Assembly: GCA_963792875.1 (NCBI GenBank)
Contig: CAWBXV010000002.1
Span: 930,001 to 994,000, forward strand
Direction of reading: 5' to 3'
Length of the DNA: 64,000 bases
Source: JAHEGP01 sp963792875
GTDB lineage: Bacteria > Pseudomonadota > Gammaproteobacteria > Pseudomonadales > JAHEGP01
Part shown: one piece after another, positions 39,478 through 48,178 of the stretch
How positions within the stretch are numbered: position 1 is the stretch's first letter
Layout: the number at the start of each line of letters is the position of its first letter
Translations under genes and position numbers: made by a program
Notes under the pieces: generated by a model
What the model saw: only the letters and a program-made list of their open reading frames with translations
Databases searched by the model: none
What the model was told of the DNA's origin: nothing

Positions 39478-40104
39478 CTAGCGCACGTAGCCGATGATCG
39501 AGACGTAGTGGCACAGTGAACCGCCCAGCACGAAGAGGTGCCAGATGCCGTGGGCATGGCGCATTCTGCCGCTGCCGTCCAGCGCATAGAAGGCGATCCC
39601 CAGGGTGTATGCCAGGCCCCCTGCCGTCAGCCAGAACAGACCTGGCGGCAGCATGGCGCTCTTCAGTTCCGGGTATTTGAGCACGCAGACCCAGCCCATG
39701 AGCAGGTAGATGGTGACCTGCAGCACCTGGTTGCGATGGGCCTTGAACACGTCCAGCAGGATGCCCACCGCCGCCAGCGTCCACACCGCTGCCAGCAGCA
39801 TCGGACCGCCGTGGTCTCTCAGTGTCACCAGGGTGTAGGGCGTGTAGGTGCCGGCGATGAGCAGGTAGATCGAGACGTGGTCGAGCTTCTGGAACACGCG
39901 CTTCAGGCGCAGCGGGTAGAAGCTGTGGTACAGCGTTGACATGGTGTACAGCAGGGCCAGGGTCGCTCCGAACACGGCAAAGCTGGCGATCATCCATGGG
40001 TCGCGATAGGCGATGCTGACGGCCAGCAATCCACCAAGGCCGACCAGTGACAGCGCCGCGCCGATCAGATGACTGATGCTGTTGAGCTTTTCGCCGTAGT
40101 ACAT
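39478..40104 (-). CDS. trhA: PAQR-family membrane protein TrhA / hemolysin III
   Basis: Integral inner-membrane protein of 208 residues with seven hydrophobic segments. Features of the hemolysin III / PAQR family: N-terminal YYGEKLNSISHLIGAALSLVG, STLYHSF after the second-third helices, DHVSIYLLIAGTYTPYTLV, and the C-terminal HAHGIWHLFVLGGSLCHYVSI. The conserved His/Asp residues form a zinc site in the animal relatives. In bacteria TrhA affects membrane fluidity balance; a hemolytic role is not implied. It is divergently arranged with the zincin gene. Confidence 0.9.
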   Translation of the reverse strand: MYYGEKLNSISHLIGAALSLVGLGGLLAVSIAYRDPWMIASFAVFGATLALLYTMSTLYHSFYPLRLKRVFQKLDHVSIYLLIAGTYTPYTLVTLRDHGGPMLLAAVWTLAAVGILLDVFKAHRNQVLQVTIYLLMGWVCVLKYPELKSAMLPPGLFWLTAGGLAYTLGIAFYALDGSGRMRHAHGIWHLFVLGGSLCHYVSIIGYVR

Positions 40105-40245
40105 GCGGGTTCCCGATATGGAGGCGGCCGCGCCGTTGGTCTGTCACGGTTTTGTCGGCGCCTTGCTGCCGGCCCGGCCGGAGTCAGTCGTTATTCTGTT
40201 GTAGCCAGGGCTGGCGACCGCGCCTGCCAACGGCGGCGATTTCTG

Positions 40246-40275
40246 TTACCCCGGGCCGCTTCGAACGGGTACAAT
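40246..40275 (+). promoter_or_regulatory. possible promoter of the zincin-PHP hydrolase unit
   Basis: TTACCC (40246-40251), an 18-bp spacer and TACAAT (40270-40275, 5 of 6 matches), 50 bases upstream of the ATG at 40326 in the gap divergent from trhA. Confidence 0.4.
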
Positions 40276-40325
40276 GTCCGCCGCTCGCTGTCTGATCGTG
40301 CTGCAATCGCCGAATCCGCCCGCCC

Positions 40326-41024
40326 ATGTTTGCCGAAAAAACACAATGCCAGCGCATCGCCCGCCTATTATGCCAGGCCAGTGAGCAGGTGCTGTGGGAA
40401 TATTCCCGCACCTGGCTGGAGTCACAGCCGGGACAGCATCGGCTCCACTGCCGGGTGGGTCACGGCGAAGCTACATACTACCGGACTGCCGGCATCAATG
40501 ACCATATCCTCACCTATGGTTGGAAGATGGTGGCGAGCAAGCGCGATGAAAAGGCGGCCCGGCGCTGGCGCACCGGCAGGGAGATCGTGTCGCGGGGCTA
40601 CTTCGGCGGGGACATCACCCTGCCGGCGCTGCTGGCGCATACCTGCTGCCATGAGTTTGCCCACCTGGTGCAGAGCATCAGGGGCTGGATTGCCCGCGGG
40701 TCCATCCACAACGCCCAATTCTATCGCGTGCTCGATCGCATCCACGCATCGCGCGCGGCCGACTGCGTGCTCGATTACCTGCTCCAGCAGGCTCGCGCCG
40801 AGGACATCGAGCTGGCCTTCAGGCCGGCCCGCACGCTGCCGGCCGGGGCTGTCGGGCCGGCCTTCCGCATCGGTCAGATGGTTTCATTCAGCTACAAGGG
40901 CGGGCCGATTGAGGGCGAGGTGATTCGAGTCAACCGCAATACCGTCAACGTCAGGCCCATACGGCCTTATCTGGGCGATACCTATTTTCGCGTCAGCCCG
41001 CAGTTTCTGAAGGCGATCGCCTAG
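40326..41024 (+). CDS. SprT-like zinc metalloprotease-fold protein with SH3-like tail
   Basis: Protein of 232 residues. The centre has the zincin motif HEFAH (H109, E110, H113) within HTCCHEFAHLVQ, and a plausible third ligand, H128, in GSIHNAQFY, the arrangement seen in SprT-like and related domains. After an Ala-rich linker helix, residues about 178-232 (FRIGQMVSFSYKGGPIEGEVIRV onward) read as a small SH3/Tudor-like barrel. No signal peptide, so it is cytoplasmic. Activity is a guess: protease, or a metal-binding adaptor. Its stop codon TAG shares one base with the GTG start of the next gene, so the two are likely translated together. Confidence 0.65.
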   Translation: MFAEKTQCQRIARLLCQASEQVLWEYSRTWLESQPGQHRLHCRVGHGEATYYRTAGINDHILTYGWKMVASKRDEKAARRWRTGREIVSRGYFGGDITLPALLAHTCCHEFAHLVQSIRGWIARGSIHNAQFYRVLDRIHASRAADCVLDYLLQQARAEDIELAFRPARTLPAGAVGPAFRIGQMVSFSYKGGPIEGEVIRVNRNTVNVRPIRPYLGDTYFRVSPQFLKAIA

Positions 41025-43774
41025 TGCGCATGCTGCGGGTAATGGCGGGGTGGCTTGAGCTGCCCTCGCTTGTGCTGCGGCTCGCCACCTGCGGGCTGCT
41101 GGCCGGGTCCGTCGCTCCCGCTTGCGCTGAGCTGACGGCGGAGCAGCTGGACGGGCACAATCTGCAGCGCCGCGTGGCGGGCAGCGACGCCATCGCGGGG
41201 CGCGGCGACTGGCTTCTGAGCAACGGCCATCTGTGCGCGGCCATCAGCGGCGCGGAGCACGAGACCGGGTTGTCCGCGTCCGGCGGCTGGCTGGTGGACC
41301 TGGGCCACTGCGGCGGTCACGACGACCAGTTCACCTACCATCACCTCCTGCCCGATATGGACCGGGCAGCGATGCTGCCGGTGATCGACATCTCGCCGCG
41401 CGTGGACGAGCACGCGGCGAGCCTGGTGGTGACGCGCTCCGATGGCAGGCTGGAGGCGGTTATCCGCTACAGCGTCCGGGACGATGTGCCCGACCGCGTG
41501 CGGGTGGCGTCGACCTGGCGGCGCCTCGCAGCGGGTGACTCCCTGGGGATGGTGGGGCAGCTGTGGCTGCACCCCCATCGCTCGATGGTTCCCTTTTCGA
41601 TCAATACCCGCGATCCGTCGTTCTCCGTGGGCTATGCGCATCCGTCGTTCGACGTCGATGACCGCAGCTCGACCCTCAACGCCATGCTGGTGGTGGACCT
41701 CACCGTGCTGGTCGGCAGCGCCCTGGACGGCCCCGGCATCAGTTACGGCTTGCGGTCCGGGCCGGCGACGCTGACGGCGGCCAACGGCACGCAGCGTGCG
41801 CTGCCGCAATACGCGCTGGTCGAGGCCGACTTCAGCAATCAGCTGTGGCTCAGCAGGCCGCTCTGGTTGGGAGGCAGCGGCAAGCCGGGTCGCCTGGAGA
41901 TGCTGCAGAGCCTGTTCATGGACCTCAGGCCCGGTGACACCCTGGACATTGAGCAGGATATTCTGGTGGGCCACGCCGCCGATGTGGCGTCGATCACCAA
42001 CGACATCTTCGACGGCCAATGGTTGCAGGGTCGCATCGATACCGGGCAGGCCCGCATCGCGGCGTTCGACGCCAGCGGCAACCCCCTTACCGAGGCGAGG
42101 CCGGATGCACAGGGGAATTTTCGCCTGCGACTGCCGCGCGGATTGCCGCGCTGCGAGCTGGAGATACGCACGCCATGGCAGGCGCCGCGGCGGGTCGCTA
42201 TCGAGCTGGACGGCGCAGACCGGCAGCTGGCGCCGATGGATACCGCGGCGCCCGGCGAGGTGATCCTGCCCCGCGGCGAGCCCATGCGGCTGGTGTTCGT
42301 CGGTCGGGACGGCACGCCCGACCCCGCCCTGCCCCCGGAGGCGCTGGCGGGGGATGCGGGCCCCGGGTCGCGCCACGGCGACGGGCGCAGCAATGATGTC
42401 TCGCTGACCGGCAGGGCGGATGATCCGCTGGTGGCGGCGCTGCCGCGAGGGCGCTATCGCGTGTATGCGACGCGAGGCATCGAGTACACGGTGTCCGCGC
42501 AGGACATCGAGGTGTTGGCGGGGCAGTCGGTCCGCTTGCAGCCGGCGCCGTTGCGCAGGGTCGTCGACAGCCGCGGCTGGGTCAGCGTCGATTTTCATGT
42601 CCACAGCGGCTTCAGCTTCGATTCGGCGCTGCCGCCCGAGCTTCGGCTGCGCAGTTTTATCGCGCAGGGCGCCGCTGTGCTGGTTGCCACGGAGCACGAT
42701 GTCGTGGCCGATCTCGGCGGACTTGCCGCCCGGCTCGGCATGGATGACCAGCTCACAGTGGTCAGTGGCGGGGAGGTGACGGGGATGGCAAGGACGGGCA
42801 AAGCGCCCCAGACCATCGGTCACCTCAACCTCTTTCCGCTGCAGCGCGACGGTGATGCCTTCACCGGTGGCATGCCGCGGCACGAGAGCCTGCGCCTGCG
42901 CAGCTTTCTGGCGGGGCTGCGGCCGCAGCATCCTGAGGTGCTGATTCAGCTCAATCATCCCCGCTCTGCCCACGAAGCCGGTGACGACATGGCGTTTTTC
43001 GATCACCTCTCGGTTGGTGAGCGCTTCGAGCCGCGGCTGCCGCTGCGGAATGCGCAGAACCGGTCTCTCATAGCGCCCGACCCGGCCACCGGTGTCAGAG
43101 ATCTGGATTTCGATACGCTGGAACTGGCCAATGGCGCCCTCCTGGAAGAGTATCAGCAGGTGCGGGCTGACTGGCTGTCGCTGTCGCTGCAGGGCGAGTA
43201 CCGCCCGGCCGTGGCCAGCAGCGACTCCCATCAGTTGCGGGAGCCCGTCGCCATGCCGCGCAGCTATGTCCGCTACGACGGGCCGCTGCGCCATCCCATC
43301 GCAACCGGGCCACTGTTCGACGCGGTGCGCCGTGGCGAAATATTCGGCAGCTCGGGGCCCCTGCCCCGGCTCGAGCTCGAAAATGAAGCGGGCCAGAGGG
43401 CCGGCATCGGCGCGCTGCTGGCGGGGCAGCGCCTCACCCTTCGGGTCAGCGCTCAGGCAGCGCCCTGGGTGGATGTGAAGCAGGTGTGGGTGTACCTCAA
43501 TGGCGCAGTCGTCAAGGGGGCAGCCATCGCGGCGGGCGAAGAACTCGAGATGCCGCTGGAAGTCGATCGGGATGGCTTCGTCACGGTGGAATTCTTCGGC
43601 GAGCCGGGCGAGGTTTATCGAGCGCTCGCTCCGGGTTATACCCCCATGGCCTTCACCAATCCCGTGTGGATCGACGCCGACGGCGACGGCCAGTGGTCGC
43701 CGCCGGGCCTGCTGCCCCTGCCCTTGGCGATCAGCCATCCAACCAGCATTCCCGACGCTCCTCCCCATCGATAA
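41024..43774 (+). CDS. CehA/McbA family metallohydrolase (PHP domain)
   Basis: Exported protein of 916 residues. A hydrophobic N-terminus (SLVLRLATCGLLAGSVAPACA) is the signal peptide. Residues about 35-500 form a beta-rich region with carboxypeptidase-regulatory-like parts (LTEARPDAQGNFRLRLPRG). The PHP metal site follows: VSVDFHVHSGFSFDS at about 520, VATEHD at about 560, QLNHPRSAHE at about 645 and ASSDSHQ at about 735. The C-terminal part is again beta-rich. CehA and McbA are carbaryl hydrolases of this family, but most members have unknown substrates. Start is the GTG overlapping the zincin stop, or the ATG at 41030. Confidence 0.75.
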   Translation: MRMLRVMAGWLELPSLVLRLATCGLLAGSVAPACAELTAEQLDGHNLQRRVAGSDAIAGRGDWLLSNGHLCAAISGAEHETGLSASGGWLVDLGHCGGHDDQFTYHHLLPDMDRAAMLPVIDISPRVDEHAASLVVTRSDGRLEAVIRYSVRDDVPDRVRVASTWRRLAAGDSLGMVGQLWLHPHRSMVPFSINTRDPSFSVGYAHPSFDVDDRSSTLNAMLVVDLTVLVGSALDGPGISYGLRSGPATLTAANGTQRALPQYALVEADFSNQLWLSRPLWLGGSGKPGRLEMLQSLFMDLRPGDTLDIEQDILVGHAADVASITNDIFDGQWLQGRIDTGQARIAAFDASGNPLTEARPDAQGNFRLRLPRGLPRCELEIRTPWQAPRRVAIELDGADRQLAPMDTAAPGEVILPRGEPMRLVFVGRDGTPDPALPPEALAGDAGPGSRHGDGRSNDVSLTGRADDPLVAALPRGRYRVYATRGIEYTVSAQDIEVLAGQSVRLQPAPLRRVVDSRGWVSVDFHVHSGFSFDSALPPELRLRSFIAQGAAVLVATEHDVVADLGGLAARLGMDDQLTVVSGGEVTGMARTGKAPQTIGHLNLFPLQRDGDAFTGGMPRHESLRLRSFLAGLRPQHPEVLIQLNHPRSAHEAGDDMAFFDHLSVGERFEPRLPLRNAQNRSLIAPDPATGVRDLDFDTLELANGALLEEYQQVRADWLSLSLQGEYRPAVASSDSHQLREPVAMPRSYVRYDGPLRHPIATGPLFDAVRRGEIFGSSGPLPRLELENEAGQRAGIGALLAGQRLTLRVSAQAAPWVDVKQVWVYLNGAVVKGAAIAAGEELEMPLEVDRDGFVTVEFFGEPGEVYRALAPGYTPMAFTNPVWIDADGDGQWSPPGLLPLPLAISHPTSIPDAPPHR

Positions 43775-43903
43775 TCGCCACCGCTGAGCTACCCCCGGGT
43801 CGAGGGCGCTGCCGCTTGCCGCGTCGCGGTCCCTCGCCGATGGGCCATGCTCACTCTATCCATTCCGTTAGTAAACATTGCCGCGCGGGCTGGCTCGGCG
43901 CGG

Positions 43904-43932
43904 TGGACCGTGGTCGGGCGTTGCTTTATGCT
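43904..43932 (+). promoter_or_regulatory. possible promoter upstream of gltS
   Basis: TGGACC (43904-43909), a 17-bp spacer and TATGCT (43927-43932), each 4 of 6 matches, about 77 bases before the gltS start. The whole gap (43775-44008) contains nothing else I recognise. Confidence 0.3.
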
Positions 43933-44008
43933 GGTCCCCGGTGGGCAGTGTTATGGGGTCGCCTGCAGTCTGTTGGTCTACCTCGGGCGTTGGTCTCGGA
44001 GAAGCGAC

Positions 44009-45214
44009 ATGGCGTTCAGTTTCAACGCAATTCAGACGCTGACGGTGGCGATCCTGCTGCTGTTTGTCGGCACCGCGGTGATCAACCGGGTGGCCTTCCT
44101 GCGCGACAACAATATCCCGGTCCCCGTGGTGGGCGGCATGGTTTTTGCGCTGCTGACCACAGTGCTGTTCATGGGCTTCGATGTTCAGGTGTCCTTCGAC
44201 ATGGTCATGCAGGAGCCCATGATGCTGGCCTTCTTTACCACCATCGGCCTCGGCGCGGACCTGCGCCTGCTGGTGCGCGGCGGCCCGCAGCTGCTGGTAT
44301 TCGGGCTCGTCTGCCTGGTGTTCCTGATCCTGCAGGACCTGATGGGGGTATTGGCGGCGATCAGCATGGACCTGCACCCGCTGGTGGGGCTGCTCAGCTC
44401 GTCCATCACCCTGTCCGGCGGGCATGGCACGGGTGCGGCCTACGCCCAGAAATTCGCCGATGTGCACAACATCGCCGGCACCATGGAGCTGGCGATGGCC
44501 TGTGCGACCTTCGGCCTGATCATCGGCGGTATCATTGGCGGACCGATCGCGGGGCGCCTGATCCGCCGCCATCGCCTGGAGTCGGACGAGACCCACTACG
44601 AGCACAAGCCCCAGATCAAGGACGCCCTGCACGACACGCCCATCGACGGCGATCACCTGCTTTGGGCGCTGCTGGTGGTGCTGCTGTGTCTGATCAGCGG
44701 CCAGCTGCTGGCGCTGGTGTTTCAGGATGCCGCCTTCACCCTGCCGAAATTCATCTGGTGCCTGTTTGTGGGTGTGCTGATCCGCAACGCCGACCTGGTC
44801 TTCCCGCGGCTGAAAGTGCACCGGCCCACGGTGCGCATGATCGGCAACCTGTCGCTGTCGATCTTCCTCAGCATGGCGCTGATGTCGCTGCGCCTGTGGG
44901 AACTGCTCGATCTGGCGGGCCCCATGCTGGTCATGCTGCTCACTCAGACCGTCGGCATGGCCTTTTTCGCCACGTTTGTCACCTTCCGGGCCATGGGTGG
45001 GGGTTACGATGCGGCCGTGATGGCCGGAGGCCATTGCGGCTTTGGCATGGGTGCCACGCCGACCGCAGTGGCCAATATGGAGGCCCTGACGCGGCGCTAT
45101 GGCCCCTCGCCCCCGGCGTTTCTGGTGGTGCCGCTGATGGGCGCCTTTTTTATTGACATAATCAACGCCCTAGTGATCCAGGGCTATCTTGCCTCGCCAT
45201 TGCTCGGTTATTGA
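44009..45214 (+). CDS. gltS: sodium/glutamate symporter
   Basis: Inner-membrane Na+-coupled glutamate carrier of the ESS family, 401 residues, the same length as the E. coli protein. About ten hydrophobic helices arranged as two inverted repeats are visible, with the two Gly-rich reentrant segments SITLSGGHGTGAAYAQKF and VMAGGHCGFGMGATPTAVANM, which form the transport core. Start selected at the ATG with GGAG about eight bases upstream; the frame remains open upstream but is not membrane-like. The TAXI lipoprotein gene follows by nine bases. Confidence 0.9.
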   Translation: MAFSFNAIQTLTVAILLLFVGTAVINRVAFLRDNNIPVPVVGGMVFALLTTVLFMGFDVQVSFDMVMQEPMMLAFFTTIGLGADLRLLVRGGPQLLVFGLVCLVFLILQDLMGVLAAISMDLHPLVGLLSSSITLSGGHGTGAAYAQKFADVHNIAGTMELAMACATFGLIIGGIIGGPIAGRLIRRHRLESDETHYEHKPQIKDALHDTPIDGDHLLWALLVVLLCLISGQLLALVFQDAAFTLPKFIWCLFVGVLIRNADLVFPRLKVHRPTVRMIGNLSLSIFLSMALMSLRLWELLDLAGPMLVMLLTQTVGMAFFATFVTFRAMGGGYDAAVMAGGHCGFGMGATPTAVANMEALTRRYGPSPPAFLVVPLMGAFFIDIINALVIQGYLASPLLGY

Positions 45215-45223
45215 GGAGTCGCT

Positions 45224-46777
45224 GTGCTTACTGCTGCCAAGCGTCGCTTGCTCGCCTCGTTGCTGCTCGGTTGGGTGCTGGCGCTGGTTGGCTGCGTGCG
45301 GGGGCCGGATGCCGAGACCGCCTGGCGGGACCTGCGCGCGCATCTGGACAGCCGCTTTCAGGAGGGCTTGTTCGATGTGCGCGATTTCCACCGGGTGGGT
45401 TCGGCCAATTATCGCGACGTCGAGCGCGGTGTGTCGGGCACCTATATCTATTACGACGCGGAGCTGGTTTTTCAGCGCGACTACAAGCTGGCCGATTGGC
45501 AGGGCCTCAACCTCGGTACGCTGTCCTATGTGCTGGGTGCGGCCGAGGCCGGCGTCAGCGGCTTCCAGCCCAAAGGCAACGCCCGCGGCGATGTGCTCAC
45601 CGTGCACGGCCGCATCCCCTATCGGGACCAGGACGGCCAGTGGGCGGCCTTTGCCGACGAATCGCTGCAGCCCGATGCCACTGAACCGGCAGCACAGCGC
45701 GTGCGGGGCCCAGGTCCCGATGCGGTGCTGGCCGATGCGCGGGCGCTGGTGGAGCGTTCGCCCGAAGTCGATGACGGTGGCGTGGATGCCATCATCATCA
45801 CGGAACTGCAGCGGGCGGTGGAAAGAATCGATCTGCGGCGGGCCCGGTTGAAGGGGCAGACAGCGCTGGCGACCGGCCCGGTGCAGGGCACATACTATGG
45901 CTTTGGCGAAGCCGTTGCGCGCTTCGCACTGTCGCGGAAAATGCCGCTGGTGGCCTATCCCTCCAATGGCAGCGTCGACAACGCCGGCCTGCTGCAGAGC
46001 GGCGCGGTCGAGTTCGGTCTGGTGCAGAGCGATGTCGCGCAACTGCTCTATGAGGGCAGGTCCGCCGCCGGCTATTTCCCCAACCGCAACCTGCGCACGG
46101 TGGCGAGCCTCTGGCCCGAGGCCGTGCACATCGTGACACTGGAGGGTTCAGGGATTCGCTCGATCGATGATCTGGCGGGCCGTCGCGTGGCGATCGGACT
46201 GCGTGGTTCGGGCAGCCGGGTCAATGCCGTGCTGCTGGGGCAAGTGGCGCAATTGACCGAAGACCAGATGCCCGTCATCGTCGAGGCCAGCACGAGTCAG
46301 GCCGTCAGGGATCTGGAAAAGGGCAGGATCGATGCCTTCGTGCTCACGCAGGCCGTGCCGGCGCCCTCTCTGCAGAACCTCGCGTCAAGGCGCAGGGATG
46401 TGCGATTTCTCTCCATACCGCCCCGCCTCATCGAGCAACTGGCAGCACTGCATTCTGCCTATTATCCGATGCACGTGGCGGCCAGGACCTATCCCAATCA
46501 GACGCAGCCCTTTGTGACGCTGGGCTTGTCCGCGGCGTTGATGACCAGTAAAAACGTGCCGGATGAGAAAGTCGAGGCCATGCTGATAAGCCTGCTGAAT
46601 AATTCCGGCAGACTCGCCCGCGATTATTATCGGGCCGGCTTCATCACCCGGGAGACCATGCGGCTGGGCATCGCCGTGCCGCTTCATCCGACAGCGGAGC
46701 GCATTCACAACCAGTATGAGACCGCAGCCCCGGGCGGGCGGTCGCCAGACGCGCAGGGCGTCGGTGTACCGCGCTGA
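45224..46777 (+). CDS. TAXI-type solute-binding lipoprotein
   Basis: Protein of 517 residues with a lipoprotein signal (LASLLLGWVLALVGC), so it should be lipid-anchored in the envelope. Residues about 25-200 are an N-terminal domain I do not recognise. Residues about 210-500 match the TAXI family of TRAP-transporter binding proteins: GPVQGTYYGFGEAVARFA, VAYPSNGSVDNAGLLQSGAVEFGLVQSDVA, DLAGRRVAIGLRGSGSRVNAVLLG, and YPMHVAARTYPNQTQPFVTLGLSAALM. No DctQ/DctM membrane subunit is present nearby. The gene starts with a GTG nine bases after the gltS stop (GAGGAG at 45213), so the two are probably co-transcribed. Confidence 0.8.
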   Translation: MLTAAKRRLLASLLLGWVLALVGCVRGPDAETAWRDLRAHLDSRFQEGLFDVRDFHRVGSANYRDVERGVSGTYIYYDAELVFQRDYKLADWQGLNLGTLSYVLGAAEAGVSGFQPKGNARGDVLTVHGRIPYRDQDGQWAAFADESLQPDATEPAAQRVRGPGPDAVLADARALVERSPEVDDGGVDAIIITELQRAVERIDLRRARLKGQTALATGPVQGTYYGFGEAVARFALSRKMPLVAYPSNGSVDNAGLLQSGAVEFGLVQSDVAQLLYEGRSAAGYFPNRNLRTVASLWPEAVHIVTLEGSGIRSIDDLAGRRVAIGLRGSGSRVNAVLLGQVAQLTEDQMPVIVEASTSQAVRDLEKGRIDAFVLTQAVPAPSLQNLASRRRDVRFLSIPPRLIEQLAALHSAYYPMHVAARTYPNQTQPFVTLGLSAALMTSKNVPDEKVEAMLISLLNNSGRLARDYYRAGFITRETMRLGIAVPLHPTAERIHNQYETAAPGGRSPDAQGVGVPR

Positions 46778-46868
46778 AGCACCGCCGGTGCCCGTGGCAG
46801 GCTCGCGGCGCGGGTGTGACAAAAGGCGGCGTATCCGCCATCCCCACCGCCATCACGGGAGGAGCGGC

Positions 46869-47273
46869 ATGCAGATGAGGCCAATGCCGGAGACGCCTCG
46901 CGCGCTGTCCGCTGCGCTGCGAGGCGCGTGCGGGGCGTGCGGTATGGCGGTGGCGCTGCTGGGGGCAGGGCCGGTGCGGGCGGCGGATGCCGAGGGCGCC
47001 TTCACCGTGCTCAGCGTCGGTACGCGAGGCTGCGATCGCTATGTCGAGGCCTATGCCGAGCGCGCCTGGGATAAGCTGCTGCACAGCGCCTGGGTGGCCG
47101 GCTATCTTACCGCGCTCAATCAGCACGTCAGCCCACGGGCCAATATCTCGGCGACCATGAACGCGGCCAGCAGAGACCGGTGGCTGCTGGATTTCTGTCA
47201 GAGACATGCGCAGTCCACCATCGCCGAAGCGGCTGCGGCGCTTGCGACAGAGCTGGCCAGGCGGGCGCCTTGA
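46869..47273 (+). CDS. small secreted helical protein of unknown function
   Basis: 134 residues with a signal peptide (about residues 1-38, ending GPVRAADA). The mature protein is about 95 residues, helical, and has a CDRY...FCQRH pair of cysteines likely to form a disulfide. The segment AWVAGYLTALNQHVSP and the C-terminal WLLDFCQRHAQSTIAEAAAALATEL recall a family of small periplasmic proteins with a HdeA/Rap1a-like shape; function unknown. The start has GGGAGGAG five bases upstream. It is followed closely by the DUF805 gene. Confidence 0.6.
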   Translation: MQMRPMPETPRALSAALRGACGACGMAVALLGAGPVRAADAEGAFTVLSVGTRGCDRYVEAYAERAWDKLLHSAWVAGYLTALNQHVSPRANISATMNAASRDRWLLDFCQRHAQSTIAEAAAALATELARRAP

Positions 47274-47277
47274 CCGC

Positions 47278-47688
47278 GTGGCAGCGTCGCTGAGGGAGCG
47301 CGGCGCCCGGGACTCGGTCCTCCGTGCCTACTGCGCGGTATTGCGCCGTGGCGGGCGCTGCCGTGGCCGTGCCGGCCGCCGCGAGTTCTGGAGCTTTGCG
47401 CTGGTCAGTGTCTGCATCAGCGTCATGCTGGCTGGGCTGGACGGGATGCTGTTCAGCTATGGTCGGTATAGCGGCGTCGGCTTACTGGGCGGTGCCTACG
47501 TGCTGTCGGTCGCCGTGCCGGCGCTGGCGGTAACGGTGCGGCGCCTGCACGATATGGCGCGCAGTGGCTGGTGGGTGCTGCTGGTGCTGCTGCCGTTCCT
47601 CGGGCCGCTGGGCCTGCTGCTGTGGTTGTCGCTGCCTGGAAGCAGCGGCGACAATCGCTTCGGGCCCCGCCTGCCGTCAAGCTGCTAG
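47278..47688 (+). CDS. DUF805 membrane protein
   Basis: 136-residue inner-membrane protein. The DUF805 pattern is present: the basic GRAGRREFWSF segment after a short N-terminal helix, three further hydrophobic helices, and the conserved VRRLHDMARSGWW, ending with a soluble GSSGDNRFGP tail. No function is established for DUF805 proteins. GTG is the best start in a frame that is open further upstream into the previous gene. It converges with the DUF4124 gene; their ends overlap by four bases. Confidence 0.75.
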   Translation: MAASLRERGARDSVLRAYCAVLRRGGRCRGRAGRREFWSFALVSVCISVMLAGLDGMLFSYGRYSGVGLLGGAYVLSVAVPALAVTVRRLHDMARSGWWVLLVLLPFLGPLGLLLWLSLPGSSGDNRFGPRLPSSC

Positions 47689-48170
47689 TCGCCGCCTTTG
47701 AGGTACAGGATCTCGCCGGCAAAGACCTCCGGGCCGCACTCGGCGCTGCGGTTTTCGTACCGGAAGCGCCTGCCAAAGTAGCGCTGCAAGCGGGCCGGTG
47801 GCTCCCGGTCGCAGAGGTACACGGGCACCTCTGACGTGGGCAGGCAGGGCACGATCCAGTGATCGGTGTAAAGAATGCGCAGGCGGGTCTGACAGTGTTG
47901 CTGCGCCCACTGCGGCGCCGTGAGGGCGGGGCGCGGTGGTGGCGCGGGCGGGGGGAGCGCCTCGGGTGGTACCGGTGCGGCGGGCAGCGGGGTGTTGCCC
48001 GGAGCCTGCTCGACGGCTTGGGCGTGGGGTGGGCTGGCGGCCCGGTCCCCGAAGTGGACCTGCCCCTGGGCGTCCCGCCACTGGTAGATCTCCGCGGCGC
48101 TCGTTATCGCCGCCCAGCCGCCCAGCAGCGCAAGTGAACCTGGCACAGGGCGGGCGAGGGCGCTGATCAT
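47685..48170 (-). CDS. DUF4124 domain secreted protein
   Basis: 161 residues. A signal peptide (to about ITSAA) is followed by EIYQWRDAQGQVHFGDR, the DUF4124 signature, a proline-rich linker (PPEALPPPAPPPRPA) and a C-terminal region with several cysteines (QHCQTR, VPCLPT, YLCDRE, AECGPE), which could form two disulfides. Start is ATG at 48170; a GTG at 48176 is also possible. It follows the RNA helicase gene by about eight bases on the same strand. The role is unknown; probably envelope-associated. Confidence 0.7.
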   Translation of the reverse strand: MISALARPVPGSLALLGGWAAITSAAEIYQWRDAQGQVHFGDRAASPPHAQAVEQAPGNTPLPAAPVPPEALPPPAPPPRPALTAPQWAQQHCQTRLRILYTDHWIVPCLPTSEVPVYLCDREPPARLQRYFGRRFRYENRSAECGPEVFAGEILYLKGGD

Positions 48171-48178
48171 GGCCACTA

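Noticed and set aside
40326..41024. Assignment as the SprT protein proper
   Set aside because: Only the HEFAH core and spacing agree. The C-terminal zinc ribbon of true SprT is absent and an SH3-like tail takes its place, so I call it SprT-like only.
41021..43768. A 915-codon frame on the minus strand across the PHP hydrolase
   Set aside because: Exact antisense of a protein with a signal peptide and conserved metal ligands; its composition (His/Arg/Gln-rich) is typical of reverse reading.
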